Under the pieces are notes generated by a model that was not told where the DNA came from, did not search any database, and saw nothing but the letters and a program-made list of their open reading frames with translations. Shown here piece by piece: positions 40,274-49,577 of a DNA stretch of 52,588 nt (position 1 is the stretch's first letter; every line of letters begins with the position of its first letter). The stretch is taken from the NCBI GenBank assembly GCA_035689095.1, contig DASSMB010000029.1, forward strand, positions 1-52,588, written 5' to 3'. This DNA comes from JACDDK01 sp035689095 (lineage in GTDB: Bacteria; Actinomycetota; Rubrobacteria; Rubrobacterales; Rubrobacteraceae). The translations under genes and the position numbers were made by a program.

Positions 40274-41200
40274 ATGACGGACCGCGCGGTGCAGGTCGCG
40301 GTGGCCCTGCTCCTCGACGCCCACGCCGGCGAGCCTCCCGCCAGAGCGCACCCGACAGTCTGGATGGGTCGCGCCATATCGGCTTTCGAGAAGCGTGCTC
40401 TAGGCCTCAAGAGTCCCAGAGATCGGCTCGTGGCGGGAGCCGCCTTCGCCTTCGCCCTGCCCGCAGTCGTTTTTATCGCGACACGCGCGGCGCTCTCGCT
40501 CGCGCCGCGGCCCCTGCGCATTACGTTGGAGGTCGTCCTGCTCTCGACGACCCTCTCGATGCGCGGGCTGGCTGACGCGGCTCTCGCGGTCGAACACGAA
40601 TTGGAGAGAGGAGACCTGGAGAGCGCCCGTGCCCGCGTCGGAGAGTTCGTTGGCCGGGACACTGCGACGCTCTCCGAATCCGAGGTCTCGCGCGCCGCCG
40701 TGGAGTCGGTGGCGGAGAACACGAGCGACGGCGTGGTCGCCCCGATGTTCTACGGCGCCTTTTTCGGGGCGCCCGGCGCGCTGGCCTACAAGGCCGTCAA
40801 CACCCTCGACTCGATGCTGGGATACCGGGACCCACCGTATACGCACCTCGGCCGGGCCTCCGCCCGTCTGGACGACCTCGCTAACTTCCTGCCCGCCAGG
40901 GTAACGGTCCTCGCCGTAGCCGCCCTGGCCGGCCCGGAGGCCGCCCGTGCCGCATGGCGCTACGGACCGCTGACCAGCAGCCCGAACGCGGGATGGGTCG
41001 AGGCCGCGTTCGCGGGTGCGCTCGGGGTGCGGCTCGGCGGCGCCAACGCGTACGGCGGTGTGATCCACCCCGGCGCCATCCTCGGTACGGGCCGATCACC
41101 CGGAGGAAGGGACATAGCCGCGGCGGTTACCCTGATGCGCCGGGTCTGCGCGCTCCTGGCCTGCATGGCCGTCTTGGCTGGAGGCATCAGGCGTGGTTAG
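40274..41200 (+). CDS. cbiB: Adenosylcobinamide-phosphate synthase CbiB
   Basis: The 308-residue membrane protein has CbiB motifs: HPTVWMGRAI near the start, ESVAENTSDGVVAPMFY, YKAVNTLDSMLGYRD and RLDDLANFLPAR, then PNAGWVEAAFAGALGVRLGG. It attaches (R)-1-amino-2-propanol phosphate (or its free form) to adenosylcobyric acid. The chosen ATG 40274 removes a 16-residue non-conserved lead from the longer frame. The next gene, which makes the aminopropanol phosphate, starts 8 bp before this stop, so their products act in order on one message. Confidence 0.92.
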   Translation: MTDRAVQVAVALLLDAHAGEPPARAHPTVWMGRAISAFEKRALGLKSPRDRLVAGAAFAFALPAVVFIATRAALSLAPRPLRITLEVVLLSTTLSMRGLADAALAVEHELERGDLESARARVGEFVGRDTATLSESEVSRAAVESVAENTSDGVVAPMFYGAFFGAPGALAYKAVNTLDSMLGYRDPPYTHLGRASARLDDLANFLPARVTVLAVAALAGPEAARAAWRYGPLTSSPNAGWVEAAFAGALGVRLGGANAYGGVIHPGAILGTGRSPGGRDIAAAVTLMRRVCALLACMAVLAGGIRRG

Positions 41201-42275
41201 GGGCTGGGCGGGGCATGCGGACGGGCGTCACCACGGCGCGCACGGCGCAGAGGTATTGCGTGCCCTGGGTGGAACCTCCAATGATTTCCTGGATTTTAGC
41301 CAGAACATCAACCCGCTCGGGGCGCCCGCCAGAGCCGTCGAGGCCGCCCGGAATGCCGGTTTCGCCGTCTACCCCGACCTGGGGTACGCGGATCTTCGGA
41401 AGGCTCTGGGAGAGTATGTGGGCGTCTCTGATGATTACGTGCTGCCTACCAACGGTGGCGCGGAAGCGCTCTTTCTGGCTGCCCGTGCGGCAGCCGAGGC
41501 GCGGTCCGGGAAGAAGGCCGTTATCCTGGAGCCGACGTTCAGCGAGTACGCCGCAGCCGCCCGCGCCGCCGGGTTCGAGGTCGAGCGCCGCGTGGCCCGG
41601 CGGGCAGAGGATGCCTTCACGATGGACCCGGAGACCCTCGGAGATCTGGCCGATGTCGGGCTTGTGTTCCTGTGCAACCCGAACAACCCGACTGGCGGGG
41701 CGATGACCCGGGATGCGATGTTAGAGGTGTCGCGTTGTCTGGCGGAAGCAGGAGTCGTGCTCGTCGTGGACGAGGCGTTCGCGGACTTCGTGCCGGGGGT
41801 TAGCGTCGCTTCTAGGGTGGGACTCGGCGGTTTCGAGAACCTTCTGGTCGCGCGGTCGTTTACCAAGTTCTTCGGCATCCCCGGTTTACGGCTTGGAGCC
41901 CTGATCTCAGCCGACACCGGCCTCGCCGGAGCGTTCCAGCCGTCGTGGTCTGTAAACGCCGTGGCCGCCGCCGCCGGCATCGCCGCCGCCTCAGACCAGG
42001 CTTTCACGAAGTCTTCCATCTCGGAGGTGACCTGGCTGCGCGAGGACCTCTACGCTGAGCTGGAGGCATTGCCGGGGATCCGGCCGTATCCGGGAGCGGC
42101 GAACTTCCTGCTGGTAGAGGGGCCGGATACCCTGACGGAGCGACTGGCTCGCCGCCGGGTGCTGGTGCGCAGTTGTGAGCCGTTCTTGGGATTGGGAACG
42201 GGTTACTTCCGAGTGGCGGTTCGGACGATGGAAGAGAATCGACTTCTCGTCGAGGCGATAAGGGAGGAGCTGTAA
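41193..42275 (+). CDS. cobD: Threonine-phosphate decarboxylase CobD (class I PLP)
   Basis: The 360-residue enzyme resembles histidinol-phosphate aminotransferase but has the CobD start HGAHGAEVLRALGG...DFSQNINPLG. The PLP Lys is Lys225 in RSFTKFFGIPGLRLG, with CNPNNPTGG and VVDEAFADFV as cofactor contacts. It decarboxylates L-threonine O-3-phosphate to (R)-1-amino-2-propanol O-2-phosphate for CbiB. GTG 41193 overlaps cbiB by 8 bp. AGGGAGGAG at its 3' end (42261-42269) is the ribosome site for cobU. A HisC function is possible but less likely given its neighbours. Confidence 0.88.
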   Translation: MVRGWAGHADGRHHGAHGAEVLRALGGTSNDFLDFSQNINPLGAPARAVEAARNAGFAVYPDLGYADLRKALGEYVGVSDDYVLPTNGGAEALFLAARAAAEARSGKKAVILEPTFSEYAAAARAAGFEVERRVARRAEDAFTMDPETLGDLADVGLVFLCNPNNPTGGAMTRDAMLEVSRCLAEAGVVLVVDEAFADFVPGVSVASRVGLGGFENLLVARSFTKFFGIPGLRLGALISADTGLAGAFQPSWSVNAVAAAAGIAAASDQAFTKSSISEVTWLREDLYAELEALPGIRPYPGAANFLLVEGPDTLTERLARRRVLVRSCEPFLGLGTGYFRVAVRTMEENRLLVEAIREEL

Positions 42276-42277
42276 CC

Positions 42278-42787
42278 GTCCGCGCTCTATTCCTGGGCGG
42301 CTCCCGCAGCGGGAAGAGCGCCGCCGCCGAGCGCATGGTCCACGATCTGGGTGCGGATCGCGTTCTGTACGTGGCGACCGCCGAGACTTCCGGCGACCCG
42401 GACCTGGAGCTTCGCGTGAGGGCGCACCGCGAACGCCGTCCTTCGGACTGGGAGACGCTGGAGCTTGGCGGCGGCGATCTGAAGGCGGCGCTGGACGCCG
42501 CCTATAGGCACGAAGCCGTCCTCTTCGACTCGCTGACGCTGTGGGTCTCCGCCCGGATGGAACGGGAGAAGGAGACGCTGGCTGAGTTCGATGCTTTCCT
42601 CGAAGGAGCGGCGTCTATGGAGGCGGACGTCGTTCTGGTGAGCGATGAGGTGGGGCTCGGGGTGGTGCCGGAGAGCGCGGCGGGCCGGAGGTTTCGGGAC
42701 CTCCTGGGGCTCGTGAACCAGAGAGCCGCCGCCTCAGCCGGAGAGGTACATCTCTGGGTCGCGGGCATTGGCGTGAGGATCAAATAA
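42278..42787 (+). CDS. cobU: Adenosylcobinamide kinase / guanylyltransferase CobU, start codon non-standard
   Basis: The frame encodes the full CobU: P-loop FLGGSRSGKS (residues 5-14), RAHRERRPSDWETLE with the guanylylated His, DSLTLWVSAR, VSDEVGLGVVP and the ending RAAASAGEVHLWVAGIGVRIK. No ATG, GTG or TTG occurs in frame before 42335, and starting there would delete the P-loop. A strong AGGGAGGAG (42261-42269) points to position 42278, which is GTC, followed by CGC GCT as in the GTG CGC GCG start of cobS. So the start is GTC, or a GTG altered by mutation or read error. CobU phosphorylates adenosylcobinamide and adds GMP. Confidence 0.82.
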   Translation, partial: VRALFLGGSRSGKSAAAERMVHDLGADRVLYVATAETSGDPDLELRVRAHRERRPSDWETLELGGGDLKAALDAAYRHEAVLFDSLTLWVSARMEREKETLAEFDAFLEGAASMEADVVLVSDEVGLGVVPESAAGRRFRDLLGLVNQRAAASAGEVHLWVAGIGVRIK

Positions 42788-42789
42788 CG

Positions 42790-43521
42790 GTGCGCGCGCT
42801 GCTCGCCTTCTTTACCGTGCTGCCGCTGCGTGGTGCGACGCTGCGGGAAGCCGCGCAGAGCGTACACCTGCTGCCGCTCGTCGGGCTGGTCACCGGTCTG
42901 CCCGGCGCCGCGGCACTCCTTCTCGGATATGCGCTGCCGCCCGGTGTCGCCGCCACGCTCGGGATAGGAGCGGTGCTGCTGGCCGCCGGGCTGCACCACA
43001 GCGACGGTGTCCTCGACGTGGGCGACGCACTCATGGTCCGAGGATCGCGGGAGCGCCGGCAGGAGGTCCTCAAGGACGCGAGGGTCGGGATCGGCGGCCT
43101 CGGGGCGCTGTTTCTGGTCTACGCTCCCGCGCTTACCGCGCTCGCCGCTATAGCGGACACCTCTCCGGTACGCGCCGCTCTGGCCCTTCTCGCTGCGGAG
43201 GTGGCTGTTCGCTCGCTGATGGTCCTCGTGCTCGCCTTTGGCGAGCCCGCGCGAGCCACATCCTCCGCGGTCGAGTTTGTGCGATCTCTGAGCGGACCTC
43301 GGCGGACGGCGGGCATCGTACTGGCCCTCGCCGCGCCGCTACTGCTCGCACTGCCGCTCGGCGCTGCTGCGCTGCTGGCCGCTCTCACCGTTCCTCTAGT
43401 TGCGTTGTTGGCGTTGCGGGTGTCTGGATACGCCTTCGGCGGGATCTCCGGTGATGTCTCCGGCGCGACCGGCGAGTTGGCCCGCGCGGTGTTCCTGGTG
43501 GTGCTGTCGGCAACGATTTAG
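42790..43521 (+). CDS. cobS: Cobalamin synthase CobS (adenosylcobinamide-GDP ribazoletransferase)
   Basis: The 243-residue membrane protein has six or more helices and CobS motifs: FFTVLPLRGATL, HHSDGVLDVGDALMV, RRQEVLKDARVGIGG and the closing GGISGDVSGATGELAR. It joins adenosylcobinamide-GDP to alpha-ribazole (phosphate) to finish the coenzyme. GTG 42790 lies 2 bp after cobU. It ends the plus-strand block; the hairpin at 43515-43552 covers its stop codon. CobT and CobC homologues for alpha-ribazole are not in the window, unless the histidine phosphatase at 31396-32070 serves as CobC. Confidence 0.92.
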   Translation: MRALLAFFTVLPLRGATLREAAQSVHLLPLVGLVTGLPGAAALLLGYALPPGVAATLGIGAVLLAAGLHHSDGVLDVGDALMVRGSRERRQEVLKDARVGIGGLGALFLVYAPALTALAAIADTSPVRAALALLAAEVAVRSLMVLVLAFGEPARATSSAVEFVRSLSGPRRTAGIVLALAAPLLLALPLGAAALLAALTVPLVALLALRVSGYAFGGISGDVSGATGELARAVFLVVLSATI

Positions 43522-43552
43522 CCCCCCGGCATGGTTGCCGGAGGGCCAAATC
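43515..43552. terminator. Bidirectional terminator between cobS and UPF0173 gene
   Basis: A long stem: GATTT (43515-43519) with AAATC (43548-43552), GCCC with GGGC, and CCGGCA with TGCCGG, closed by TGGT. Only two mismatches interrupt it. The A/T outer arms give a T run on both strands, suiting the convergent genes. It covers the cobS stop codon. Confidence 0.75.
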
Positions 43553-43573
43553 GCTACTGAATAAGACTAGCGG

Positions 43574-44311
43574 CTAGGAGGCGAGGTTGTCGCCCGGCTG
43601 CATGACGTGAACGGTGACTTCCGGGGCGATCTCGTCCAGGTGCTTCTGGAACTCTTCCGGGGTGCCGGGAAGGAACGGGAAGGTCCCGTAGTGTATCGGG
43701 ACGACGTGGCGCACTCCGAGCAGACGCGCCGCGTGGGCGGCCTCGAACGGGCTCATGACGACCTGGTTTCCGATGGGGAGAAGCGCCAGGTCCGGGCTGT
43801 ATAGCTCGCCGATCAGGGCCATGTCGCCAAAGACGGCGGTGTCGCCCGAGTGGTAGAGCTTGAAGCCGCTCTCGAACTCTATGACGAAGCCCATCGGCTC
43901 GCCGGCGTAGATGCTGCTCCCGTCCTCGGTCTGGATGCTGGAGGAGTGGAAAGCGTTGACGGCCGTGACCTTTACGCCGCCGACCTGGGCGGTACCGCCC
44001 TTGTTGAGGGGCATGGCGTTCTCGACGCCCTGGCTCTGAAGGTAGGCGAAGATCTCGAAGTTAGCCACCACCGTAGCGCCGGTGCTCTGGGCGAGGGGTA
44101 TGGCGTCGGCGAAGTGGTCGAAGTGTCCGTGAGTGATCAGGATCGTGTCCGCCTCCCCGACCTGCTTGAGCTCCTCCGGGGTCTGGGGATTGTCGGTGAG
44201 GAAGGGGTCTATAATGATCTGCTCTCCACCGGCCGTAACGAACCGGAAGGTCGCGTGACCGAGGTAGTTGATCCTGGTTCCGCCGAGCATCTCTTCCACG
44301 ATTTCCTCCAT
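43574..44311 (-). CDS. UPF0173 metal-dependent hydrolase (MBL fold)
   Basis: The 245-residue protein follows the UPF0173 pattern: INYLGHATFRF, IIIDPFLTDNP, the zinc motif THGHFDHFADAI, KLYHSGDTAVFGDM and HVVPIHYGTFP. Relatives hydrolyse small lactone or phosphodiester substrates (YtkL, UlaG-like), but few have known roles. Starts at 44311 (ATG), 44299 (GTG, GGAGG well spaced) and 44290 (ATG) all keep the fold, so the N-terminus is uncertain. Two GCTTAC direct repeats (about 44325 and 44341) lie upstream. It converges on cobS and diverges from GH15. Confidence 0.87.
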   Translation of the reverse strand: MEEIVEEMLGGTRINYLGHATFRFVTAGGEQIIIDPFLTDNPQTPEELKQVGEADTILITHGHFDHFADAIPLAQSTGATVVANFEIFAYLQSQGVENAMPLNKGGTAQVGGVKVTAVNAFHSSSIQTEDGSSIYAGEPMGFVIEFESGFKLYHSGDTAVFGDMALIGELYSPDLALLPIGNQVVMSPFEAAHAARLLGVRHVVPIHYGTFPFLPGTPEEFQKHLDEIAPEVTVHVMQPGDNLAS

Positions 44312-44463
44312 CTTCTTGAGTGCAGTTGCTTACGAAAAACAGCTTACCCCATACCCGGCGCCCATGCCGTGGAAACGATCTTCCGCCGCGCTGCCTATCG
44401 GATAGTCTATAAAACCAGTAAGCTGAGAGCCCAGGATAGAGAGCCGACCGCTAGGGGGTTTGC

Positions 44464-46260
44464 GTGGGATACCTTCCGATAGAGGATCATGGCGTAATAG
44501 GCGACCTGCACACGGCGGCGCTCGTCGGTACGGACGGTACTATCGACTGGCTGTGCCTGCCGGCCTTTGATTCTCCGAGCGTCTTCTGCTCCATCCTGGA
44601 CGACGAGAAGGGCGGGCACTTCACCCTGCGGCCCACGGATTACGTCCGCAGCCAGCAACTCTACCTGCCAGACACAAATGTGTTGCTCACGCGCTTTCTC
44701 TCTCCTCAAGGGGTTGCGGAGGTGCTGGACTTCATGCCGATCCACACCGGCCACGGGGAGCGGCACCGGCTGGTGCGGAACGCGCACGTCATCCGGGGCG
44801 AGATGACCTTTGAGGTCGAGTGCCGGCCCGCTTTCGACTACGCCCGCTGCCCCCACAAGGTCTCCGTCGGTAAGACCGGCGTGGTCTTCGATTGCGGCAA
44901 CTTCCGCCTCGGTCTGGCGAGCGACACCGCTCTAAAGGAGACGGACGGAGGGGGAGCCGGCGGCAGGTTCACGCTCGAAGCGGGGGAGCGGGCGACGTTC
45001 GTGCTGGCCGACATAGCCGAGGGAGAGGGACCGGGAGACATCCTCTCCCCGCCGGAGTTCGAGGAGTTGCTGGGTCGCACGCTCTCGTACTGGCGGCGTT
45101 GGATCTCGCGCAGCACCTATCAGGGGCAATGGCGCGAAGTCGTGAACCGCTCGGCGCTGGCTCTCAAGCTCATGGTCTACGATCCGACCGGGGCTCTCGT
45201 GGCCGCCCCGACGATGGGCTTGCCAGAGAGGATCGGGGGCGAGCGCAACTGGGACTACCGCTACACCTGGCTGCGAGACGCCGCGTTCACGCTCTACGCC
45301 CTCATGGCTGTAGGGTTCGAGGAGGAGGCCGGCAACTTCATGGGCTGGCTCCGGGACCGCTGCACCCAGGACAGCGACGGCCTCCTGCAGCCGCTCTACG
45401 GTATAGACGGACGCCTGGATATAGAGGAGTCGGTCCTGGATCACCTCTCGGGTTACATGAACTCCGGCCCGGTGCGTCTCGGCAACGCCGCCTACCAGCA
45501 GGTACAGCTCGACCTCTACGGGGCCGTCCTCGACGCTGCCTACCTCTACAACAAGCACGGCGCGCCGCTCGACTACGACCTCTGGCAGAACGTCCGCAAG
45601 ATACTGGACTGGCTCTCGGAGAACTGGCAGCGGCCGGATGAAGGGATGTGGGAAGTCCGCGGCGGCCAGCGGCAGTTCGTCTCCTCCAAGCTGATGTGCT
45701 GGGTCGCCCTCGAACGCGGGACCCGCATCGCCCGTCAGCGCGGCCTGCCTGGAGGGGATGGACATTGGATCCTCGAGCGCGACCGCATCTACGAGGACAT
45801 CATGCAGAAAGGCTGGAACCCGGAGCGCAAGAGCTTCGTCCAGTACTACGGCTCCGATGCCCTCGACGCCTCGCTGCTCTTGATGCCGCTCGTGAAGTTC
45901 GTCGGTCCCAAGGACCCTCGCTGGCTCGCCACCCTCGAACGCATCCAGGAGGAGTTGACCCACGACACCCTCGTGGACCGCTACCTGAACGCCGAGGCCG
46001 CCCCGGACGGACTCGAAGGCGACGAGGGGAGCTTCAGCATCTGCTCCTTCTGGCTAGTCGAGTGCCTCGCCCGCGCCGGCCGGCTGGACGAGGCGCGACT
46101 CTCGCTGGAGAAGATGTTCTCCTACGCCAACCACCTCGGGCTCTATGCCGAGGAGGTCGGTACCTCCGGTGAGGCGCTAGGGAACTTCCCCCAGGCCTTC
46201 ACTCACCTCTCCCTGATCAGCGCCGCCGTACACCTCGACCGCGCCCTGCACCACTCCTAG
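44464..46260 (+). CDS. Glycoside hydrolase family 15 protein (glucoamylase/trehalase-like)
   Basis: The 598-residue protein has the bacterial GH15 layout: an N-terminal beta domain (YLPIEDHGVIGDLHTAALVGTDGTIDWLCLPAFDSPSVF) and an (alpha/alpha)6 barrel with GGERNWDYRYTWLRDAAFTLYAL, GYMNSGPVRLGNAAYQQVQLDLYG and GDEGSFSICSFWLVE. These are the usual actinobacterial GH15 sequences, several of which are alpha,alpha-trehalases and others glucoamylases. No signal peptide is seen, so it is likely cytoplasmic; trehalose turnover would fit a stress-tolerant actinobacterium. AGGGGG precedes GTG 44464. The formimidoyltransferase gene follows by 3 bp. Confidence 0.88.
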   Translation: MGYLPIEDHGVIGDLHTAALVGTDGTIDWLCLPAFDSPSVFCSILDDEKGGHFTLRPTDYVRSQQLYLPDTNVLLTRFLSPQGVAEVLDFMPIHTGHGERHRLVRNAHVIRGEMTFEVECRPAFDYARCPHKVSVGKTGVVFDCGNFRLGLASDTALKETDGGGAGGRFTLEAGERATFVLADIAEGEGPGDILSPPEFEELLGRTLSYWRRWISRSTYQGQWREVVNRSALALKLMVYDPTGALVAAPTMGLPERIGGERNWDYRYTWLRDAAFTLYALMAVGFEEEAGNFMGWLRDRCTQDSDGLLQPLYGIDGRLDIEESVLDHLSGYMNSGPVRLGNAAYQQVQLDLYGAVLDAAYLYNKHGAPLDYDLWQNVRKILDWLSENWQRPDEGMWEVRGGQRQFVSSKLMCWVALERGTRIARQRGLPGGDGHWILERDRIYEDIMQKGWNPERKSFVQYYGSDALDASLLLMPLVKFVGPKDPRWLATLERIQEELTHDTLVDRYLNAEAAPDGLEGDEGSFSICSFWLVECLARAGRLDEARLSLEKMFSYANHLGLYAEEVGTSGEALGNFPQAFTHLSLISAAVHLDRALHHS

Positions 46261-46263
46261 ACC

Positions 46264-47166
46264 TTGCGAGCCCCGCTCTTCGAGGCCGTCCCGAACTTCA
46301 GCGAAGGCCGCGACGCGGCCAGGATCTCCCGCATCGTCTCTTCCGTCCGCGCCGTTCCCGGCATCCGCGTCCTCGACCTGCACACTGACCCGGACCACAA
46401 CCGGAGCGTACTCACCTTCGCTGGTGAGGAGGAGCCCATTCTCCGGGCCGCCGTAACACTCGCCGCCGCCTGTGCCGCCGAGATCGACCTCTCCGCCCAG
46501 GCCGGCGTTCATCCGAGGATGGGTTCTCTGGACGTGCTCCCGTTCGTCCCGCTCGAAAACGCCACGATGGACGGCGCGATCCGGCTGGCCCGCCTCGCGG
46601 GAGAGAGCATTGGCTCTCTGGGATACTCCGTCTTCCTCTACGAGCGCGCCGCGACCTCTGAGCACCGTCGAAACCTGGCTGAGGTGCGCCGTGGCGGATA
46701 CGAGGGCCTCACCGAGCGCATAAAGGACCCCCTCTGGCACCCGGACTACGGCCCGAATGCTCTCGACCCGCGCCTCGGAGCCGTCGCCGTCGGCGCTCGC
46801 GACTTCCTCATCGCGTTCAACGCCTACCTCGACACGGCGAACGTGGAGATCGCCCGTCAGGTCGCCCGGAAGGTCCGGGAGCGGGACGGCGGGCTGCCGG
46901 GATTGAAAGCGCTCGGCCTGGAGGTCGCGGGCAGGGCGCAAGTCTCGATGAACGTAACCGATATCGAGGCTGCGCCGCTGCCGGTCGTCCTGGAGGCCGT
47001 GCGCGCGGCGGCGGCGGCTCTCGGCGCGCGGATCGAGTGGACGGAGCTAGTCGGGCTAATGCCGCTGGAGGCCCTGCTCCAGACGGCGCGGCACCATCTG
47101 GCGTTGCGGGACTTCGACGGGAGACACGTCCTGGAGGCGGGTTTGTGGAGATCGGAAGATGGCTGA
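46264..47166 (+). CDS. Glutamate formimidoyltransferase
   Basis: The 300-residue protein matches the formiminotransferase domain: FEAVPNFSEGRD at the start, LDLHTDPDHNRSVLTFAG, HPRMGSLDVLPFVPL and NAYLDTANVEIARQVARKVR, then QVSMNVTDIEAAPL. It moves the formimino group from formiminoglutamate to tetrahydrofolate in histidine degradation. It lacks the cyclodeaminase half found in the mammalian fusion. TTG 46264, 3 bp after GH15, has no strong ribosome site, so coupling to GH15 is likely. The hairpin at 47160-47182 ends the message. Confidence 0.9.
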   Translation: MRAPLFEAVPNFSEGRDAARISRIVSSVRAVPGIRVLDLHTDPDHNRSVLTFAGEEEPILRAAVTLAAACAAEIDLSAQAGVHPRMGSLDVLPFVPLENATMDGAIRLARLAGESIGSLGYSVFLYERAATSEHRRNLAEVRRGGYEGLTERIKDPLWHPDYGPNALDPRLGAVAVGARDFLIAFNAYLDTANVEIARQVARKVRERDGGLPGLKALGLEVAGRAQVSMNVTDIEAAPLPVVLEAVRAAAAALGARIEWTELVGLMPLEALLQTARHHLALRDFDGRHVLEAGLWRSEDG

Positions 47167-47182
47167 AGCAACGTTTCAGCCA
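47160..47182 (+). terminator. Hairpin at the end of the formimidoyltransferase gene
   Basis: TGGCTGAA (47160-47167) and TTCAGCCA (47175-47182) are perfect 8-bp arms around a 7-nt loop, covering the stop codon. No T run follows, so it may protect the 3' end rather than terminate on its own. Confidence 0.45.
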
Positions 47183-47295
47183 GAGTGCGCGGCCCAGGAT
47201 ACGCCATTGGCGGTCCGGATTCTGATAGAACATTACGCGAACGGGGGCCGTGCGGGCCGCGTGACGAGCCTGGAACTTTGAACGGAGGAATCGGC

Positions 47296-48123
<828 letters not shown>

Positions 48124-48141
48124 CCGCGCTCCTCTGAGGCG

Positions 48142-49557
48142 TTAGTGGAGTTGGTAGACGAGGCCGATCCAGGCCAGAATCGCCAGAGCGAGCGCGACCG
48201 GAGCCGCTGCGGCCCGCGCCAGATCTCCCTCGCGTCCGAGCAGCCCCGTGGCCGTGGCGGCGAGCACTAGACGCTGCGGGGCGAGCATGCTGGCATGGCT
48301 TCCAGCCACGTTCTGCACGGCGGCCGTGAGCGTCTCCGGTAGGCCGAGTCCGCGGGCCGCCTCGATCTGGAGCGGCATGAAGAGAGCGTTGGAGGCCGCG
48401 TTGGAACCCGTGAGCGCGCCGCCGAGACCGGCCAGCACGGGGGAGAAGGCCAGATAGTAGTTCCCGAGACCACCGGCGGCGGATGCGAGAAGCGAAGCCG
48501 CTCCGCTCCCGGCGACGACTTCTCCGGCCAGGACGAAAGTCAGGACGGCACCGGCCGTCGGGAGCCACTGGGCCGCTGTTTCGCACAAAGCCTTTCCAGC
48601 AGTGCCCGCACCGACTTTGAGCGTAACAGCAGCGAACGCCGACGACATCAGGAGTGGCAGTCCCGGTCCCGTGAAGACCGGGCCGAGTCTGCCCAACGCT
48701 GCCGCGATAGTACCGATGCCGTTGGCTGCGGCGAGCAGGGCGAGCAAGAACCCGTAGGGTAGAAGCTCCCGCACGGGCACGCCCGCCGCTCTCTCTCGCC
48801 TGCGTACCAGAAAGAACGCGGTCGCGGCGAGACCTCCGACAGCGCCGGAGAGCTCCGGGACGAGGAAGAGGCTCGTGACGAGCGTAGCGACACCGGTAAC
48901 GAGACCGAGCAGGGCGGCTTCGGCACCGTGACGGCGCAGTCCGGCCCACCCTCCGGCAAGCGCGACGGCTGCTAGACCGTATACGGGGAAGAGCGGGAGA
49001 CTCAGGTATGCGCTCATGTCGGAGAGGTCCTGGAAGCTCGTGTCCGCGAGGTTGGCCCCGATGACGGTGCCGACCCCGAGCGCGCCCCACGGCACCGCGC
49101 ATTGACCCCAACTGGCAAGCACCGCCGCCTTCAGGGGTGGGAAGCCGGCGGCGAGCAGTATCGGGGCGCTGATGACCACCGCCACCCCGAAACCCGTCAC
49201 CGACTCGAAGAACGGCGCCACACCAACTACGACCCCAGCAGCCAACGCCTCGCGCTCCGGCTCCAACCTCCCGAGGAACCGCGATACTTCGTCTGTCGCC
49301 CCACCAGCGCGGAGCAGGTTGTAGAGGAGCAGACCGCCGAAGAGGACGTAGAGTACCTGGGCAGACGTTCCGAGTCCATCCAGTAACGAACTGCCCAGCC
49401 CCGAAGCATGCAGCGAAGGCCAGAGTAGCGCCCCGCCAACCGCCGACGCGAGAGCTGCTACCCCCGCCCACATGGCGGGCCAACGCAGCAAGATCAGAGC
49501 CACCACCGCAACCACGAACGGCGATACCGCCACACTTATCCCAATAATTTCTATCAT
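48142..49557 (-). CDS. lctP: L-lactate permease
   Basis: The 471-residue membrane protein has about 12-14 helices and LctP/LldP motifs: FFESVTGFGVAVVISAPILL, FPPLKAAVLASWGQCAVPWGALGVGTVIGANLAD, GGLGNYYLAFSPVLAGLGGALTGSNAASNALFMPLQ and NVAGSHASMLAPQRL. It imports lactate (and glycolate) with protons. ATG 49557 lies at the edge of the palindrome 49557-49576; the longer frame from 49629 runs into the divergent regulator and is rejected. The XRE-cupin gene opposite is probably its repressor. No lactate dehydrogenase gene is in the window. Confidence 0.92.
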   Translation of the reverse strand: MIEIIGISVAVSPFVVAVVALILLRWPAMWAGVAALASAVGGALLWPSLHASGLGSSLLDGLGTSAQVLYVLFGGLLLYNLLRAGGATDEVSRFLGRLEPEREALAAGVVVGVAPFFESVTGFGVAVVISAPILLAAGFPPLKAAVLASWGQCAVPWGALGVGTVIGANLADTSFQDLSDMSAYLSLPLFPVYGLAAVALAGGWAGLRRHGAEAALLGLVTGVATLVTSLFLVPELSGAVGGLAATAFFLVRRRERAAGVPVRELLPYGFLLALLAAANGIGTIAAALGRLGPVFTGPGLPLLMSSAFAAVTLKVGAGTAGKALCETAAQWLPTAGAVLTFVLAGEVVAGSGAASLLASAAGGLGNYYLAFSPVLAGLGGALTGSNAASNALFMPLQIEAARGLGLPETLTAAVQNVAGSHASMLAPQRLVLAATATGLLGREGDLARAAAAPVALALAILAWIGLVYQLH

Positions 49558-49576
49558 GGTAGAATTACTTCTACCA
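49557..49576. promoter_or_regulatory. Operator filling the lctP/XRE-cupin intergenic gap
   Basis: TGGTAGAA (49557-49564) and TTCTACCA (49569-49576) are perfect 8-bp inverted arms with a 4-bp spacer. They span the whole 20-bp gap and touch both start codons. TAGAAT on the plus strand and TAGAAG on the minus strand within the arms may also serve as -10 boxes, so one repressor dimer could close both promoters. Confidence 0.75.
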
Positions 49577-49577
49577 G

